A stretch of DNA of 64,000 nt from Bacillota bacterium (GTDB lineage: Bacteria; Bacillota; Clostridia; Lachnospirales; Lachnospiraceae): assembly GCA_023415635.1 (NCBI GenBank), contig JAEZJV010000003.1, positions 1-64,000 of the forward strand, written 5' to 3'. Position 1 is the stretch's first letter. Each line of letters opens with the position of its first letter. The translations under genes were made by a program, and so were the position numbers. The notes beneath the pieces are model-generated. The model searched no databases, had not been told where the DNA came from, and was given only the letters and a program-made list of their open reading frames with translations. Below are positions 35,846 to 44,640 of the stretch, piece after piece.

Positions 35846-36328
35846 TTTCCCATAGCTAAAAGAAGTACTACCATCGACTTCATAACCGGTGGTACCGATG
35901 CGGTACTTGCAGCGCAGACGGCTGTCATTGCCGCTACCTCCCTGGGTATTGATTCATTGATTACCAACGGCATACATCGTCAGGACTTTCAAGCCTTATA
36001 TGAATTGCTGAAGCTACCCAAGGAATACTGCTTTCCGATGATTAGCGTCCTTCTTGGTTACAGTGCTCATCCTGAGGAGAAGCAGTATAAGGGAAGACTG
36101 AAGAAGGGTGTTATTCATTATGGGTCTTACCATTCACTGACAAAGGAGGAGATAGAGGAGGAGATTGCGAAATTCGATTCCCATGAAAATAAAAACGGAC
36201 TTACTTATTATACTCAGTGGGAGACGATGGGCTTTCAGCATTATTATGAATGGTTCTATCAGGTATGGAATGGGAAGCAGGAGGATATCTTCTATCCTGT
36301 ACTCAAGGAGACGAAGTTCTTTCAGTAG
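35846..36328 (+). pseudogene. 5'-truncated nitroreductase-family protein
   Basis: The frame is open from 35846 and reads IDFITGGTDAVLAAQTAVIA from 35873, then SLGIDSLITNG and later VLLGYSAHPEEK. This is the C-terminal half of a nitroreductase-family flavoprotein (the DA..AAQ helix, SLGI, then LGYP-like end). There is no start codon or ribosome site before it and an in-frame TAA stands at 35843, so the N-terminal half with the FMN phosphate-binding residues is missing. A reading from TTG 35957 gives 123 residues but lacks a ribosome site. I call it a deletion remnant. Confidence 0.7.
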
Positions 36329-36401
36329 AGCAAATTGACTATTAGACTGAGAGCGAATGAAAATATAATTGCTTTGACAGAGGATGAAAAGCAATGAAGC
36401 A

Positions 36402-36447
36402 GTACGTAAGGTTATATCAGTGAAGGAGCTGACATAATCTTACGTAC
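36402..36447. terminator. Large hairpin between convergent genes
   Basis: GTACGTAAG (36402-36410) pairs with CTTACGTAC (36439-36447), and the inner TTAT/ATAA and TCAG/CTGA segments extend the stem. It probably terminates transcription from both sides, although T-runs are short. Confidence 0.6.
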
Positions 36448-36467
36448 CTTTACTATATTCAAGGATT

Positions 36468-37274
36468 TTATAGTGGAAGATCTCTTTTCGTAAAGGAATA
36501 AATTCCAACGGTATAGGTAACCAGGGCAATTGCTGCCATGGCTATGAAGGATGGCAGGTAATTCTCGCCGGAAATGATCCTTACCGGATCGAACAAGGAA
36601 TATAGTGAGAAATATTGCAGGAACTCGAATTTCTCACCGATATCCGATATCATCTGTAGCAGCAGAAAGCCAACCGGGAGGCCTGCCCCTAGAGCCAGAG
36701 AATTCTTCGTGTCATTGAAGATACAGGAGGAGCAGAAGCTAATCCCTGTAAGTGCGCAGTACAATAAGAGCGCACCACAGTTTAAGAGGATAAACCCTTT
36801 GATATCCAGTTCACCGGGAAACATCATCTCGCAAAGAAAGATACCTACTATCGTTACAACGACAAGCAGAAGTGCTGTCGTAATCAGCAGAAACAATGCC
36901 TGAGTAACTGCTATCTTTGACCTCTTATTGGGTGTAGCTAAGAGATATGCCATGGAGCCCTTATCCACATGGGAGGAGATGGTACGGTTTGCTACGATAA
37001 TGGAATAGATCATCGGCAGCAACAGAATAAGAAAACCATAAAAATAGGTTCCGATAAAATTAAGTAAAGTACTCATATCTCCGGTAAATCCCATAGCTGA
37101 AATCAGCTGCTGGGGCATCATCTTAAGCATATCATTCAGACTTTTCTGAGTTTGTGGATTGTACATACTGGCTATCGTGGGGAGATAAATCATCAGAACA
37201 CAGGTTATGATAAGGAATATAACATAGTTCTGCTTTAGGCTTGCTTTGAATAAAGGTTTACTGATCATATTCAT
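36468..37274 (-). CDS. ABC-2-type transporter permease
   Basis: The 268-residue membrane protein has six predicted helices and a large loop after the first (MYNPQTQKSLNDMLKMMPQQL). The layout is that of ABC-2 export permeases (NatB/YhaP-like). It pairs with the ATPase encoded just upstream (9 bp apart) under the TetR regulator. The substrate is unknown; drugs, lipids or peptides are usual for this type. AGGAGGAT precedes its ATG on the minus strand. Confidence 0.85.
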   Translation of the reverse strand: MNMISKPLFKASLKQNYVIFLIITCVLMIYLPTIASMYNPQTQKSLNDMLKMMPQQLISAMGFTGDMSTLLNFIGTYFYGFLILLLPMIYSIIVANRTISSHVDKGSMAYLLATPNKRSKIAVTQALFLLITTALLLVVVTIVGIFLCEMMFPGELDIKGFILLNCGALLLYCALTGISFCSSCIFNDTKNSLALGAGLPVGFLLLQMISDIGEKFEFLQYFSLYSLFDPVRIISGENYLPSFIAMAAIALVTYTVGIYSFTKRDLPL

Positions 37275-37283
37275 ATCCTCCTA

Positions 37284-38189
37284 TTATGTTTCCGGACAAT
37301 TCTTGACAGAATCACCGTAATATTGCATAAATACATCCTCCAGGCTGCTCTTTTCTGTGTCCAGATCCAGAACAGGATACTGACTGATGTCCTGCACAAA
37401 GCTGTTCACATTACCTAGGATGCTGACCTTGGCGGTTGCTCCGTTAATAATGATCCTGTCAAAGCCATCCTTCTTTTGGAAAGCGGCTGCAGTTGAGGGA
37501 CTGTCAAAGGTTACAAGATAGGTCTTGCGTCGCTTCTCCTTCAGAATATGGATATCTTCGATTGCAACCAGATTGCCCTGTCGGATGATTCCCACCCGAT
37601 CGCAGGTACGCTCTATCTCCTCAAAACTATGAGAGGACATGAGAATTGTCTTTCCCTTTGCCTTTTCCTCCAGGATTAGATCCGCAAATAGCTTCTGCAT
37701 CAGCGGGTCCAGACCGCTGGTAGGTTCATCCAGAATAAGTATCTTAGGGTCATGCATGAAGGCACAAATCAGAGCCAGCTTTTGTTTCATTCCCTTTGAC
37801 ATTTTACGGATACGCCCCTTGGTTTCAAGCTCGAAAAGTTCAATTAATCTGTCACGGTATGTCGTATCAGCTAAGCCTCTCAATTCTCCCATGAATTTTA
37901 AGAAATCCAGGCCATTCATACCTTCAAAAAAAGCCATCTCTGCGGGTAGGTAACCGAGTACCTTCATAATCTTTGCCGCTTCCCTTCGGCAGTCCATGGA
38001 CAGAATTTGGCAGGCTCCGCGATCCGGTGTTAAAAATCCCATCAGATGACGGATGGTAGTGGTCTTACCGGCACCGTTCGGACCGAGATAACCGAAGACC
38101 TCACCTTCCTTCACCTGAAAGGATAAATCGAAAATTCCCTTATGGTTACCATAATCCTTGGTTAATCCATTGATTTCAATGATGGACAT
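37284..38189 (-). CDS. ABC transporter ATP-binding protein
   Basis: The 301-residue ATPase has Walker A GPNGAGKTTT (about 34-43), signature MSKGMKQKLALI, Walker B ILILDEPTSGLD and the switch histidine in SSHSFEE. A C-terminal regulatory extension (about 220-301) is typical of ABC-2 exporters (CcmA/NatA-like). It powers the permease encoded directly downstream. Start: AAAGGGGGAG precedes the ATG. It follows the tetR gene by 36 bp in one operon. Confidence 0.92.
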   Translation of the reverse strand: MSIIEINGLTKDYGNHKGIFDLSFQVKEGEVFGYLGPNGAGKTTTIRHLMGFLTPDRGACQILSMDCRREAAKIMKVLGYLPAEMAFFEGMNGLDFLKFMGELRGLADTTYRDRLIELFELETKGRIRKMSKGMKQKLALICAFMHDPKILILDEPTSGLDPLMQKLFADLILEEKAKGKTILMSSHSFEEIERTCDRVGIIRQGNLVAIEDIHILKEKRRKTYLVTFDSPSTAAAFQKKDGFDRIIINGATAKVSILGNVNSFVQDISQYPVLDLDTEKSSLEDVFMQYYGDSVKNCPET

Positions 38190-38225
38190 ATGAATGACTC
38201 CCCCTTTTTAAGTTATACTGTTCCA

Positions 38226-38897
38226 TTAAAGCTTTTCCTCTTTATAAAAATTCTTACGCAGCATATCGATGTATGCACGATACATAACCAGAACCTCGTT
38301 AAAGTCTATGCTGTTATCGGATTTACCTGCCAGCTTGTTTTTCATAATGATCGTATTGGCACAGCCCTCAGAGATCCATGTTATCAGCTGAATTACCATC
38401 ATAGGATTGATACCTTCCTTAAAGTTGGAATAATCCAGCCCTTGAAAGAATAGCATTCCTCTTTCTTCTATATACTTGGAATTCACCTTGGAAATCTCAT
38501 CCCGTATAGCCGGTGAGGAATTAAAAACCACCTTCTTCATAAAATTGTACATTTGAGGATAATCAGCAAAGTGCCTTGTCTTAAGCTCCTGTATGCAGTT
38601 TAAGCGTTCAAAGAAATCAGTATACTGCATGTAGGTCGGTCTGCCGTCGCTGCCGGGACTGTCAACCAGTTTTTCCAGCTGGCTCCCGCAATAATTGTAA
38701 AGATACAGGTAGAAGTTCTTCTTGGATTCGAAATAGTAGAACAAGCTACCCTTCGAGATTTCTGCCGCCTTTACGATTTCATCGACAGAAGCCTTGGCGT
38801 AACCATACTCTGCAAAAACTAAGAAGCCGGCATTGATGATCTTTTGTTTTTTGGCTTCCTCCAAATTCTCAAAGCTTTCGTAAGAAATTGTAATCAC
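38226..38897 (-). CDS. TetR/AcrR-family regulator
   Basis: The 223-residue protein has an N-terminal TetR helix-turn-helix (about 15-60): FLVFAEYGYAKASVDEIVKAAEISKGSLFYYFESKKNFY. The C-terminal ligand domain is helical and has no assigned ligand. It is the first gene of the operon with the ABC-2 exporter. Two near-identical 17-bp palindromes flank its -10, so autorepression and exporter control are strongly suggested. AAGGAGTG precedes its ATG. Confidence 0.92.
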   Translation of the reverse strand: MITISYESFENLEEAKKQKIINAGFLVFAEYGYAKASVDEIVKAAEISKGSLFYYFESKKNFYLYLYNYCGSQLEKLVDSPGSDGRPTYMQYTDFFERLNCIQELKTRHFADYPQMYNFMKKVVFNSSPAIRDEISKVNSKYIEERGMLFFQGLDYSNFKEGINPMMVIQLITWISEGCANTIIMKNKLAGKSDNSIDFNEVLVMYRAYIDMLRKNFYKEEKL

Positions 38898-38917
38898 TCC
38901 TTAAATTATTATTTCCT

Positions 38918-38934
38918 TTGACTGATATGGTCAA
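38918..38934. promoter_or_regulatory. TetR operator site 1
   Basis: TTGACTGATATGGTCAA is a palindrome with TTGAC/GTCAA arms, 21 bp upstream of the tetR start and just downstream of its -10. It matches site 2 at 14 of 17 positions when one site is inverted. Confidence 0.75.
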
Positions 38935-38938
38935 ATAC

Positions 38939-38967
38939 ATAATAGCACTCTTGACCGAATTAGTCAA
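38939..38967 (-). promoter_or_regulatory. Promoter of the tetR-ABC operon
   Basis: On the minus strand, TTGACT (38967-38962), a 17-bp spacer and TATTAT (38944-38939), with an extended TGC before the -10. The -35 lies inside operator site 2. Confidence 0.75.
38951..38967. promoter_or_regulatory. TetR operator site 2
   Basis: TTGACCGAATTAGTCAA has the same TTGAC/GTCAA arms as site 1, centred 33 bp away, about three helical turns. It covers the -35 of the operon promoter. Confidence 0.75.
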
Positions 38968-39108
38968 CTGATTTGTAAAATTTAGTAATCATCAGTTTCT
39001 ACCTTCCTTAGGTGGTGCTGTGAAGTATAATATTGTACATTGATTAATCCGTAGAAAAGTATTATCATGGGATGTGTACATATGTTCGTATTCATGGGAG
39101 GAGCGAGT

Positions 39109-39531
39109 ATGATGAGAGATGCTGAAAAGACAATCGGGAATTTGATAGATAAACAGGGGACAGCCTATATCAGTTCTGTGGATACAGAAGGTTTTCCAAA
39201 TATTAAAGCGATGTATTCACCGCGAAGGAGGGAAGGAATTCGTGAATTTTATTTTTCTACGAACACCTCTGCTATGCGAACAAGGCAGTATATAGAGAAT
39301 CCTAAGGCATGTATTTATTTCTGTGATAAACGGTTTTTCCGTGGTGTCATGCTACTTGGGACCATGGAGGTGCTTACCGATGCCGATAGTAAGGAGTCGT
39401 TGTGGCTACCGGGTGATACAATGTATTACCCTCAGGGAGTAACGGATCCGGACTATTGTGTATTAAGATTTAGGGCAGTGAAGGGAAGATATTATTGTAA
39501 TTTTAAGTCTGAAGAATTCGATATTATTTGA
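39109..39531 (+). CDS. Pyridoxamine 5'-phosphate oxidase-like flavin-binding protein
   Basis: The 140-residue protein has the split beta-barrel of the PNPOx-like family: TAYISSVDTEGFPNIKAMYSP, REFYFSTNTSAMRTRQYIENPKACIYFCD and MLLGTMEVLTD. Members bind FMN or F420 and reduce small molecules; the substrate is unknown. GGGAGGAG precedes two adjacent ATGs at 39109 and 39112. The longer reading from 39067 lacks a ribosome site. It is divergent from the TetR-ABC operon across a 211-bp region that holds the operators, so it might be under the same repressor. Confidence 0.82.
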   Translation: MMRDAEKTIGNLIDKQGTAYISSVDTEGFPNIKAMYSPRRREGIREFYFSTNTSAMRTRQYIENPKACIYFCDKRFFRGVMLLGTMEVLTDADSKESLWLPGDTMYYPQGVTDPDYCVLRFRAVKGRYYCNFKSEEFDII

Positions 39532-39588
39532 GATATCATTCACAGAATATATCAGCAATGATGGCATAGCGTAAAGGAATGGAGAAAA

Positions 39589-39837
39589 ATGAAATTGAAA
39601 CGTATTATAACACTATTGATTTTAAGCTCGCTAGGTATTATTTTAATTATACAGGCGTGGATCAGTGTGATAGATTATAGGACGAAGAGGATAACAGCTG
39701 GGGTGATTGGGTCTGCAGATGGACCGACAAGCATTATAATAGGTAACGCCAGTTCCTGTATCCTTCTCTGTGCCTCTGCGATCTTAGTGATAGGACTCAC
39801 GCTGGTCCTTCTGGTATTATTTAGGAGGAAAAAATAA
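39589..39837 (+). CDS. Small two-helix membrane protein with a GADGPTS-like motif
   Basis: The 82-residue protein has a membrane helix at about 6-27, the segment ITAGVIGSADGPTSIIIG (35-52) and a second helix at about 55-78 ending RRKK. IGSADGPTSI is nearly the IGGADGPT motif of the sodium-pumping decarboxylase beta subunits (OadB/MmdB/GcdB), where it is part of the ion path, but the rest of that roughly 400-residue protein is absent. GGAATGGAG precedes the ATG. Similar short proteins may exist in Clostridia; function is unknown. Confidence 0.65.
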   Translation: MKLKRIITLLILSSLGIILIIQAWISVIDYRTKRITAGVIGSADGPTSIIIGNASSCILLCASAILVIGLTLVLLVLFRRKK

Positions 39838-39885
39838 ACTGATAGTATAAAAACAAGACGATATGTTCATAAGGAGGATAAGGTT

Positions 39886-41025
39886 ATGGAATACAGAAAG
39901 CTTGAAAAGCTTGGAATAGAGACCTCATTATTGGGGTTTGGATGCATGCGGTTTCCCTGTAACAAGGATGGCAGCATCAACGAGACTGAGGCGCTACGAA
40001 TGATTGATACTGCATACAAAGCAGGAGTAAATTACTTTGACACAGCTTATGTATATCATGATGGAAAGAGTGAGATTTTCACCGGCAGGGCACTCGATAG
40101 ATATGACAGAGATTCATACTATCTGGCAACCAAGCTTCCTGTCTGGCTGGTAGAATCCGTAGCTGATGCAGAGCGCCTGTTTCATGAGCAGCTGAAGAAG
40201 TTGAATAAGGATTATATAGATTTTTATCTGCTTCATGCGCTGGATCGCGCCGGATTCGATAAGATAGTCAGCCAAGGCTTACTGGAGCTGATGGATAGAT
40301 TAAAGGCGGAAGGAAAAATCAGATACATCGGATTCTCCTTCCATGATGAATATGATGCCTTTGAACATATTCTTACATACAGAGACTGGGATTTTTGCCA
40401 GATCCAGTTGAATTATATGGATACGGATATACAGGCTGGTATGAAGGGATATGAAATGACGGAAAAGCTGGATATTCCTTTGATCATTATGGAGCCGGTC
40501 AAGGGAGGTTCTCTGGCTAATCTTCCGGAAAGCGCTGCGAAGTACTTCAGTGCAATTAATCCGACCAAATCTGCTGCATCCTGGGCATTACGCTGGGGAG
40601 CTTCCCTTCCCAACGTAAAGGTTGTTCTTAGCGGTATGTCCAATGAGAAGCAGGTTTATGATAATCTGGATACCTTCGGGAACTTTAGCAAGCTAAGCGA
40701 TATTGAGCAGAAGGCTGTAGCCAATGCAGCAAAAGCACTCATAAGCAGAGTAAAGAATGGTTGTACCGGCTGTGGATATTGTATGCCCTGTCCCTTCGGA
40801 GTTGATATCCCAGGTAATTTCAGAGCCTTTAATGAATTCGGTATGTATCAGAATGAATGGGAGGTACGTTGGTTCTGGAAGAATGGTATTACGGAGGCTG
40901 CTAAAGCAAAGAATTGTACAGAATGTGGAAAGTGTGAAGAAGCCTGTCCTCAGAAGCTGAATATCCGTGAGGATTTGAAGAAGGTGCAGACACAATTTGA
41001 TAAAATCTGTGCAAAATTAAACTAG
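39886..41025 (+). CDS. Aldo/keto reductase with C-terminal ferredoxin-like domain
   Basis: The 379-residue protein has an AKR barrel with the catalytic set Asp/Tyr in YFDTAYVYHDGKSE, Lys in LATKLP and His in YLLHALD. A C-terminal segment with two cysteine groups, CTGCGYCMPCPFGV (near 293-306) and CTECGKCEEACPQ (near 345-357), probably binds two [4Fe-4S] clusters. This fused type is common in anaerobes. It may pass electrons between ferredoxin and a carbonyl substrate, as inferred. AAGGAGG precedes the ATG. The LysR gene follows with its own promoter. Confidence 0.9.
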   Translation: MEYRKLEKLGIETSLLGFGCMRFPCNKDGSINETEALRMIDTAYKAGVNYFDTAYVYHDGKSEIFTGRALDRYDRDSYYLATKLPVWLVESVADAERLFHEQLKKLNKDYIDFYLLHALDRAGFDKIVSQGLLELMDRLKAEGKIRYIGFSFHDEYDAFEHILTYRDWDFCQIQLNYMDTDIQAGMKGYEMTEKLDIPLIIMEPVKGGSLANLPESAAKYFSAINPTKSAASWALRWGASLPNVKVVLSGMSNEKQVYDNLDTFGNFSKLSDIEQKAVANAAKALISRVKNGCTGCGYCMPCPFGVDIPGNFRAFNEFGMYQNEWEVRWFWKNGITEAAKAKNCTECGKCEEACPQKLNIREDLKKVQTQFDKICAKLN

Positions 41026-41037
41026 CGAAGACCCCAA

Positions 41038-41066
41038 TTGTCTTTGACTGAGCCTTATGGTATAAT
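41038..41066 (+). promoter_or_regulatory. Promoter of the lysR-dut-PLC genes
   Basis: TTGTCT (41038-41043), a 17-bp spacer and TATAAT (41061-41066), 42 bp upstream of the lysR start. Confidence 0.65.
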
Positions 41067-41107
41067 AGGTATATATGCAGAATTAGAATTCCATAAGGAG
41101 ATATTAT

Positions 41108-42004
41108 ATGAATATTGATCTGGAATATTATAAAATCTTTTACCATGTGGCAAAGGCCGGAAGCTTTACGCAGGCAGGAGAAGAGCTTTGCATTTCCCAG
41201 CCTGCAGTTAGCCAAGCCATAAAGCTGTTGGAGAACAGCCTGGGCAGCAGGCTTTTTATCAGGATTCCGAAGGGCGTAAGGCTGACTCCGGAGGGAGAGG
41301 TGCTGTTTGGGTATGTCCAAAGAGGATATGAATATATTCTTATGGGTGAAGAGAAGTTTCAGAAAATGCTGGATTTGGAGAACGGAGAAATACGCATTGG
41401 TGCCAGTGATATGACCCTACAGTTCTATCTGCTTCCGTACCTTGAGAAATTCCATGAAAAATTTCCGAGGATTAAGGTAACTGTAACCAATGCTCCTACT
41501 CCGGAGACCTTGGAGTATCTGTATGATGGTAGGATAGATTTCGGTATTATCAGTGAACCCTTTGACGCAAAGCCGGAGATAGAAGCAGTTCGTGTCAGGG
41601 AGATACAGGACACCTTTGTTGCCGGTAGCAAATTCTCATACCTCAAGGATCAGATTTTAAGCTATAAGGCTTTGGAAGAGCTGCCGATTATCAGTCTGGA
41701 ACATAACACAAGTACACGACGCTTTATCGATGAGTTCCTTCAGGCCAACAAAGTTGTACTAAAGCCGGAATTTGAATTGGCCATGAGCGATATTATCGTT
41801 AAATTTGCCGGACGAAACCTGGGTGTGGGCTGCGTGGTCAGAGAATTTGCGAAAGAGGCCATAGCTTCCGGGGAGTTATTTGAACTGAAATTTCAGAAGG
41901 AGTTTCCGAAAAGACATTTTTGCATTATTACAGGGAACAATAATCCGATCTCCACGGCTGCGAAGGTGCTGCTTTCCATGCTGGGACAGACCGGTATAAA
42001 GTAA
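41108..42004 (+). CDS. LysR-family transcriptional regulator
   Basis: The 298-residue protein has the LysR winged helix-turn-helix (1-60: YYKIFYHVAKAGSFTQAGEELCISQPAVSQAIKLLE) and a periplasmic-binding-protein-like effector domain (about 90-298). CysL/YwfM-like proteins are of this general type, but the effector is not evident. Such regulators often control an adjacent gene; the Fe-S aldo/keto reductase upstream is the nearest candidate, though it runs in the same direction. AAGGAG precedes the ATG. Confidence 0.9.
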   Translation: MNIDLEYYKIFYHVAKAGSFTQAGEELCISQPAVSQAIKLLENSLGSRLFIRIPKGVRLTPEGEVLFGYVQRGYEYILMGEEKFQKMLDLENGEIRIGASDMTLQFYLLPYLEKFHEKFPRIKVTVTNAPTPETLEYLYDGRIDFGIISEPFDAKPEIEAVRVREIQDTFVAGSKFSYLKDQILSYKALEELPIISLEHNTSTRRFIDEFLQANKVVLKPEFELAMSDIIVKFAGRNLGVGCVVREFAKEAIASGELFELKFQKEFPKRHFCIITGNNNPISTAAKVLLSMLGQTGIK

Positions 42005-42063
42005 TGAGCAGAAATAAGCAGACATTTCAGGACTTAAATCATATTACCAATCAAGGAGAACCT

Positions 42064-42498
42064 ATGAAGAATATCAAGATTAAATATTTAAGTAATCGGA
42101 TAGAGAAGCTGCAATATATTGAAAACAAATCAGATTGGATTGATCTTCGGGCTGCCGAGGAGGTAAGTTTGAAAGCAGGAGAATTCAAGCTGATACCGCT
42201 TGGGATTGCCCTGGAATTGCCTAAGGGATATGAGGCTCATATTGTTCCAAGAAGCAGTACCTTTAAGAATTTCGGAATTCTGCAGACGAATTCCATGGGA
42301 ATTGTGGATGAGAGCTATTGCGGTGATCACGACCAATGGTTCTTTCCGGCGCTTGCCATGCGGGATACAGTAATCCATGTGAATGACCGCATCTGCCAGT
42401 TCCGGATTATGGAGCATCAGCCGCAGATTGAATTTATAGAGGTGTCAGAACTAAAGAATGCAGACCGAGGTGGACACGGAAGTACCGGCCGGCAATAG
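42064..42498 (+). CDS. dut: dUTP diphosphatase-like protein
   Basis: It would hydrolyse dUTP to dUMP, keeping uracil out of DNA and feeding dTMP synthesis. The 144-residue protein has the five motifs of trimeric dUTPases: WIDLRAA, PRSSTFKNFG, GIVDESYCGD with the catalytic Asp, DRICQFRIM and the C-terminal RGGHGSTG that closes over the active site. ATG 42064 is preferred because CAAGGAGAA precedes it; the reading from 42004 overlaps the lysR stop. There is a small insertion after motif 3 (HDQWFFPAL) that is usual in clostridial forms. Confidence 0.9.
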   Translation: MKNIKIKYLSNRIEKLQYIENKSDWIDLRAAEEVSLKAGEFKLIPLGIALELPKGYEAHIVPRSSTFKNFGILQTNSMGIVDESYCGDHDQWFFPALAMRDTVIHVNDRICQFRIMEHQPQIEFIEVSELKNADRGGHGSTGRQ

Positions 42499-42520
42499 AG
42501 GATTAGTTTGGAGGTTAGTT

Positions 42521-43225
42521 ATGGCAGGTGTGATAACGCATATGGTGATTGCCAGGGAAATCATTAAGAGGCTTCCGAAGGATACCATCAGAGAGGAATG
42601 CCTTTTTTATCTCGGCAACCTTGCTCCTGATGCAATCCATGCAAGAGAAGGCTATGTCAGAGCTTATAAGATGCATACACATTTTCGAGATGATATTCGT
42701 GATTCTGAATTTGAGCTTCCTGAGAACAGGCAGAATTTTTATAATAGACTGGCTGATTTTATTGAAAAGCATAAAGACCGTTCAGACAATCTTTTTGATC
42801 TGTATTTTGGCTATGCGGCTCATGTCTTGACCGATGAATTATTCATGCTGACTATCAGAAAGGAATTTTGTACTTTAATGGAGCGGCAGGGAATAGCTCA
42901 GACAGATCATCGTTTTTTCGAATATATCATTGGCGATATGAATCGCAATGATCTTTTACTTACTCAATATTATGAGGATATGAAAGAAGTGAAAGAGAAG
43001 CTCTTACAGATTAAGACCTATCCTGTCGAGAATTATATCAGTGATCAAGAGATGCATGATTGTCTGGAATGGATGATTAAACGGCATTTTGATGAGGGCG
43101 ATGAACCGGAGCAGCCGATATATATCAGCTATCAGAGAACATTGAGCTTCATCCACGAAGCTGCGGAGTATATTATCTGTAAATTGACGGAGGCCGGAAG
43201 TTTGATCCAGATGCTTTCTCTATAA
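42521..43225 (+). CDS. Zinc-dependent phospholipase C-like protein
   Basis: The 234-residue protein resembles the PF00882-type zinc-dependent phospholipase C fold: MAGVITHMVIAREI at the N-terminus, LGNLAPDA, HTHFRDD and GYAAHVLTDELF supply the His and Asp zinc ligands in the usual order. There is no signal peptide, so it is probably an intracellular family member, not a toxin-like enzyme; the substrate is unknown. ATG 42521 is chosen because TTTGGAGG precedes it. It starts 22 bp after dut. Confidence 0.75.
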   Translation: MAGVITHMVIAREIIKRLPKDTIREECLFYLGNLAPDAIHAREGYVRAYKMHTHFRDDIRDSEFELPENRQNFYNRLADFIEKHKDRSDNLFDLYFGYAAHVLTDELFMLTIRKEFCTLMERQGIAQTDHRFFEYIIGDMNRNDLLLTQYYEDMKEVKEKLLQIKTYPVENYISDQEMHDCLEWMIKRHFDEGDEPEQPIYISYQRTLSFIHEAAEYIICKLTEAGSLIQMLSL

Positions 43226-43344
43226 GAATATAAATGCATAACTTACCCTTATGCCTAACATAATAAATATTGATTTTACTTATGTTAATACTTGACTTAT
43301 ACTTATAGAAGATTTGGGAATAATAAGCCAAGGAGGAATTAGCT

Positions 43345-44619
43345 ATGGTAAAAGCAATCGTAGGCGCCAATTGGGGCGACGAGGGAAAAGGTAAAATTAC
43401 AGATATGCTCGGACAGGAAGCGGACATTGTGATCCGTTATCAGGGTGGCAGCAATGCAGGTCACACCATTATCAACGAATACGGGAAATTCGCTCTTCAT
43501 TTACTTCCATCCGGTGTATTCTATAAGCATACTACAAGCATTATCGGTAATGGCGTTGCTCTGAATATTCCGTATCTTTTCAAGGAAATTCAATCTATAG
43601 TGGATCGTGGTGTACCTACCCCGAGGATTCTGGTTTCAGATAGAGCTCAGATTATGATGCCTTACCATATCTTATTTGATCAATACGAAGAGGAACGTCT
43701 CGGAGGAAAATCCTTCGGATCCACCAAGTCGGGGATCGCTCCATTCTATTCAGATAAATATGCAAAGATTGGCTTCCAGGTATCAGAGCTTTTCGACGAA
43801 GAAGCCCTGAGAGAAAAGGTTGACAGAGTATGTGAGATGAAGAATATACTTCTGGAGCATATGTATCATAAGCCAGCCATCAACCCGAAGGAACTATATG
43901 CAACCTTAATCGAATACAGAGCTATGGTTGAACCTTATGTATGTGATGTAGCAGCCTATCTGCATGATGCAATCAAGGCAGGAAAGAATATATTGCTGGA
44001 GGGACAATTGGGTGCGTTAAAGGATCCCGACTTCGGTATCTATCCAATGGTAACCTCCTCTTCCACATTGGCGGCCTACGGCGCAATCGGTGCAGGTATC
44101 CCACCTTATGAAATCAAAAATATTATTACTGTTGTTAAGGCCTATTCCTCAGCTGTCGGTGCCGGTGAATTCGTTAGTGAAATCTTCGGTGAAGAAGCTG
44201 ATGAGCTTAGAAGACGAGGCGGTGACGGTGGCGAATATGGTGCAACTACAGGAAGACCAAGACGTATGGGATGGTTCGATGCTGTTGCCTCCCGTTATGG
44301 CTGCAGGATGCAGGGGGCTACAGAGGTAGCGCTAACGGTGCTGGATGTGCTGGGCTATCTTGATATCCTGCCTGTCTGTGTGGGTTATGATATTGACGGT
44401 GTTATTACGAAGGATTTCCCGACAACTGTGAAGCTAGCCAAATCAAAGCCGGTTTATGAATATCTGCCGGGCTGGAAGACAGAGATTAGAGGAATAAAGG
44501 AATATAAGGATTTGCCGGAGAATTGCAGGAAGTACATTGAATTCATCGAGAAGGAGCTTGAGGTTCCTATTACGATGATTTCCAACGGACCGGGCAGAAA
44601 TGATATTATAAGAAGATAA
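43345..44619 (+). CDS. purA: Adenylosuccinate synthetase
   Basis: It joins IMP and aspartate with GTP to give adenylosuccinate, the branch to AMP. The 424-residue protein has the GTP loop GANWGDEGKGK at the N-terminus, GGSNAGHT with the catalytic His, the IMP contacts in GSTKSGIAP and the C-terminal TGRPRRMGWFD. AAGGAGGAA precedes the ATG. It lies 8.5 kb from purB, whose product acts next, and is followed by a strong terminator. Confidence 0.96.
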   Translation: MVKAIVGANWGDEGKGKITDMLGQEADIVIRYQGGSNAGHTIINEYGKFALHLLPSGVFYKHTTSIIGNGVALNIPYLFKEIQSIVDRGVPTPRILVSDRAQIMMPYHILFDQYEEERLGGKSFGSTKSGIAPFYSDKYAKIGFQVSELFDEEALREKVDRVCEMKNILLEHMYHKPAINPKELYATLIEYRAMVEPYVCDVAAYLHDAIKAGKNILLEGQLGALKDPDFGIYPMVTSSSTLAAYGAIGAGIPPYEIKNIITVVKAYSSAVGAGEFVSEIFGEEADELRRRGGDGGEYGATTGRPRRMGWFDAVASRYGCRMQGATEVALTVLDVLGYLDILPVCVGYDIDGVITKDFPTTVKLAKSKPVYEYLPGWKTEIRGIKEYKDLPENCRKYIEFIEKELEVPITMISNGPGRNDIIRR

Positions 44620-44640
44620 TCTAATAGTATAATGATGAGA

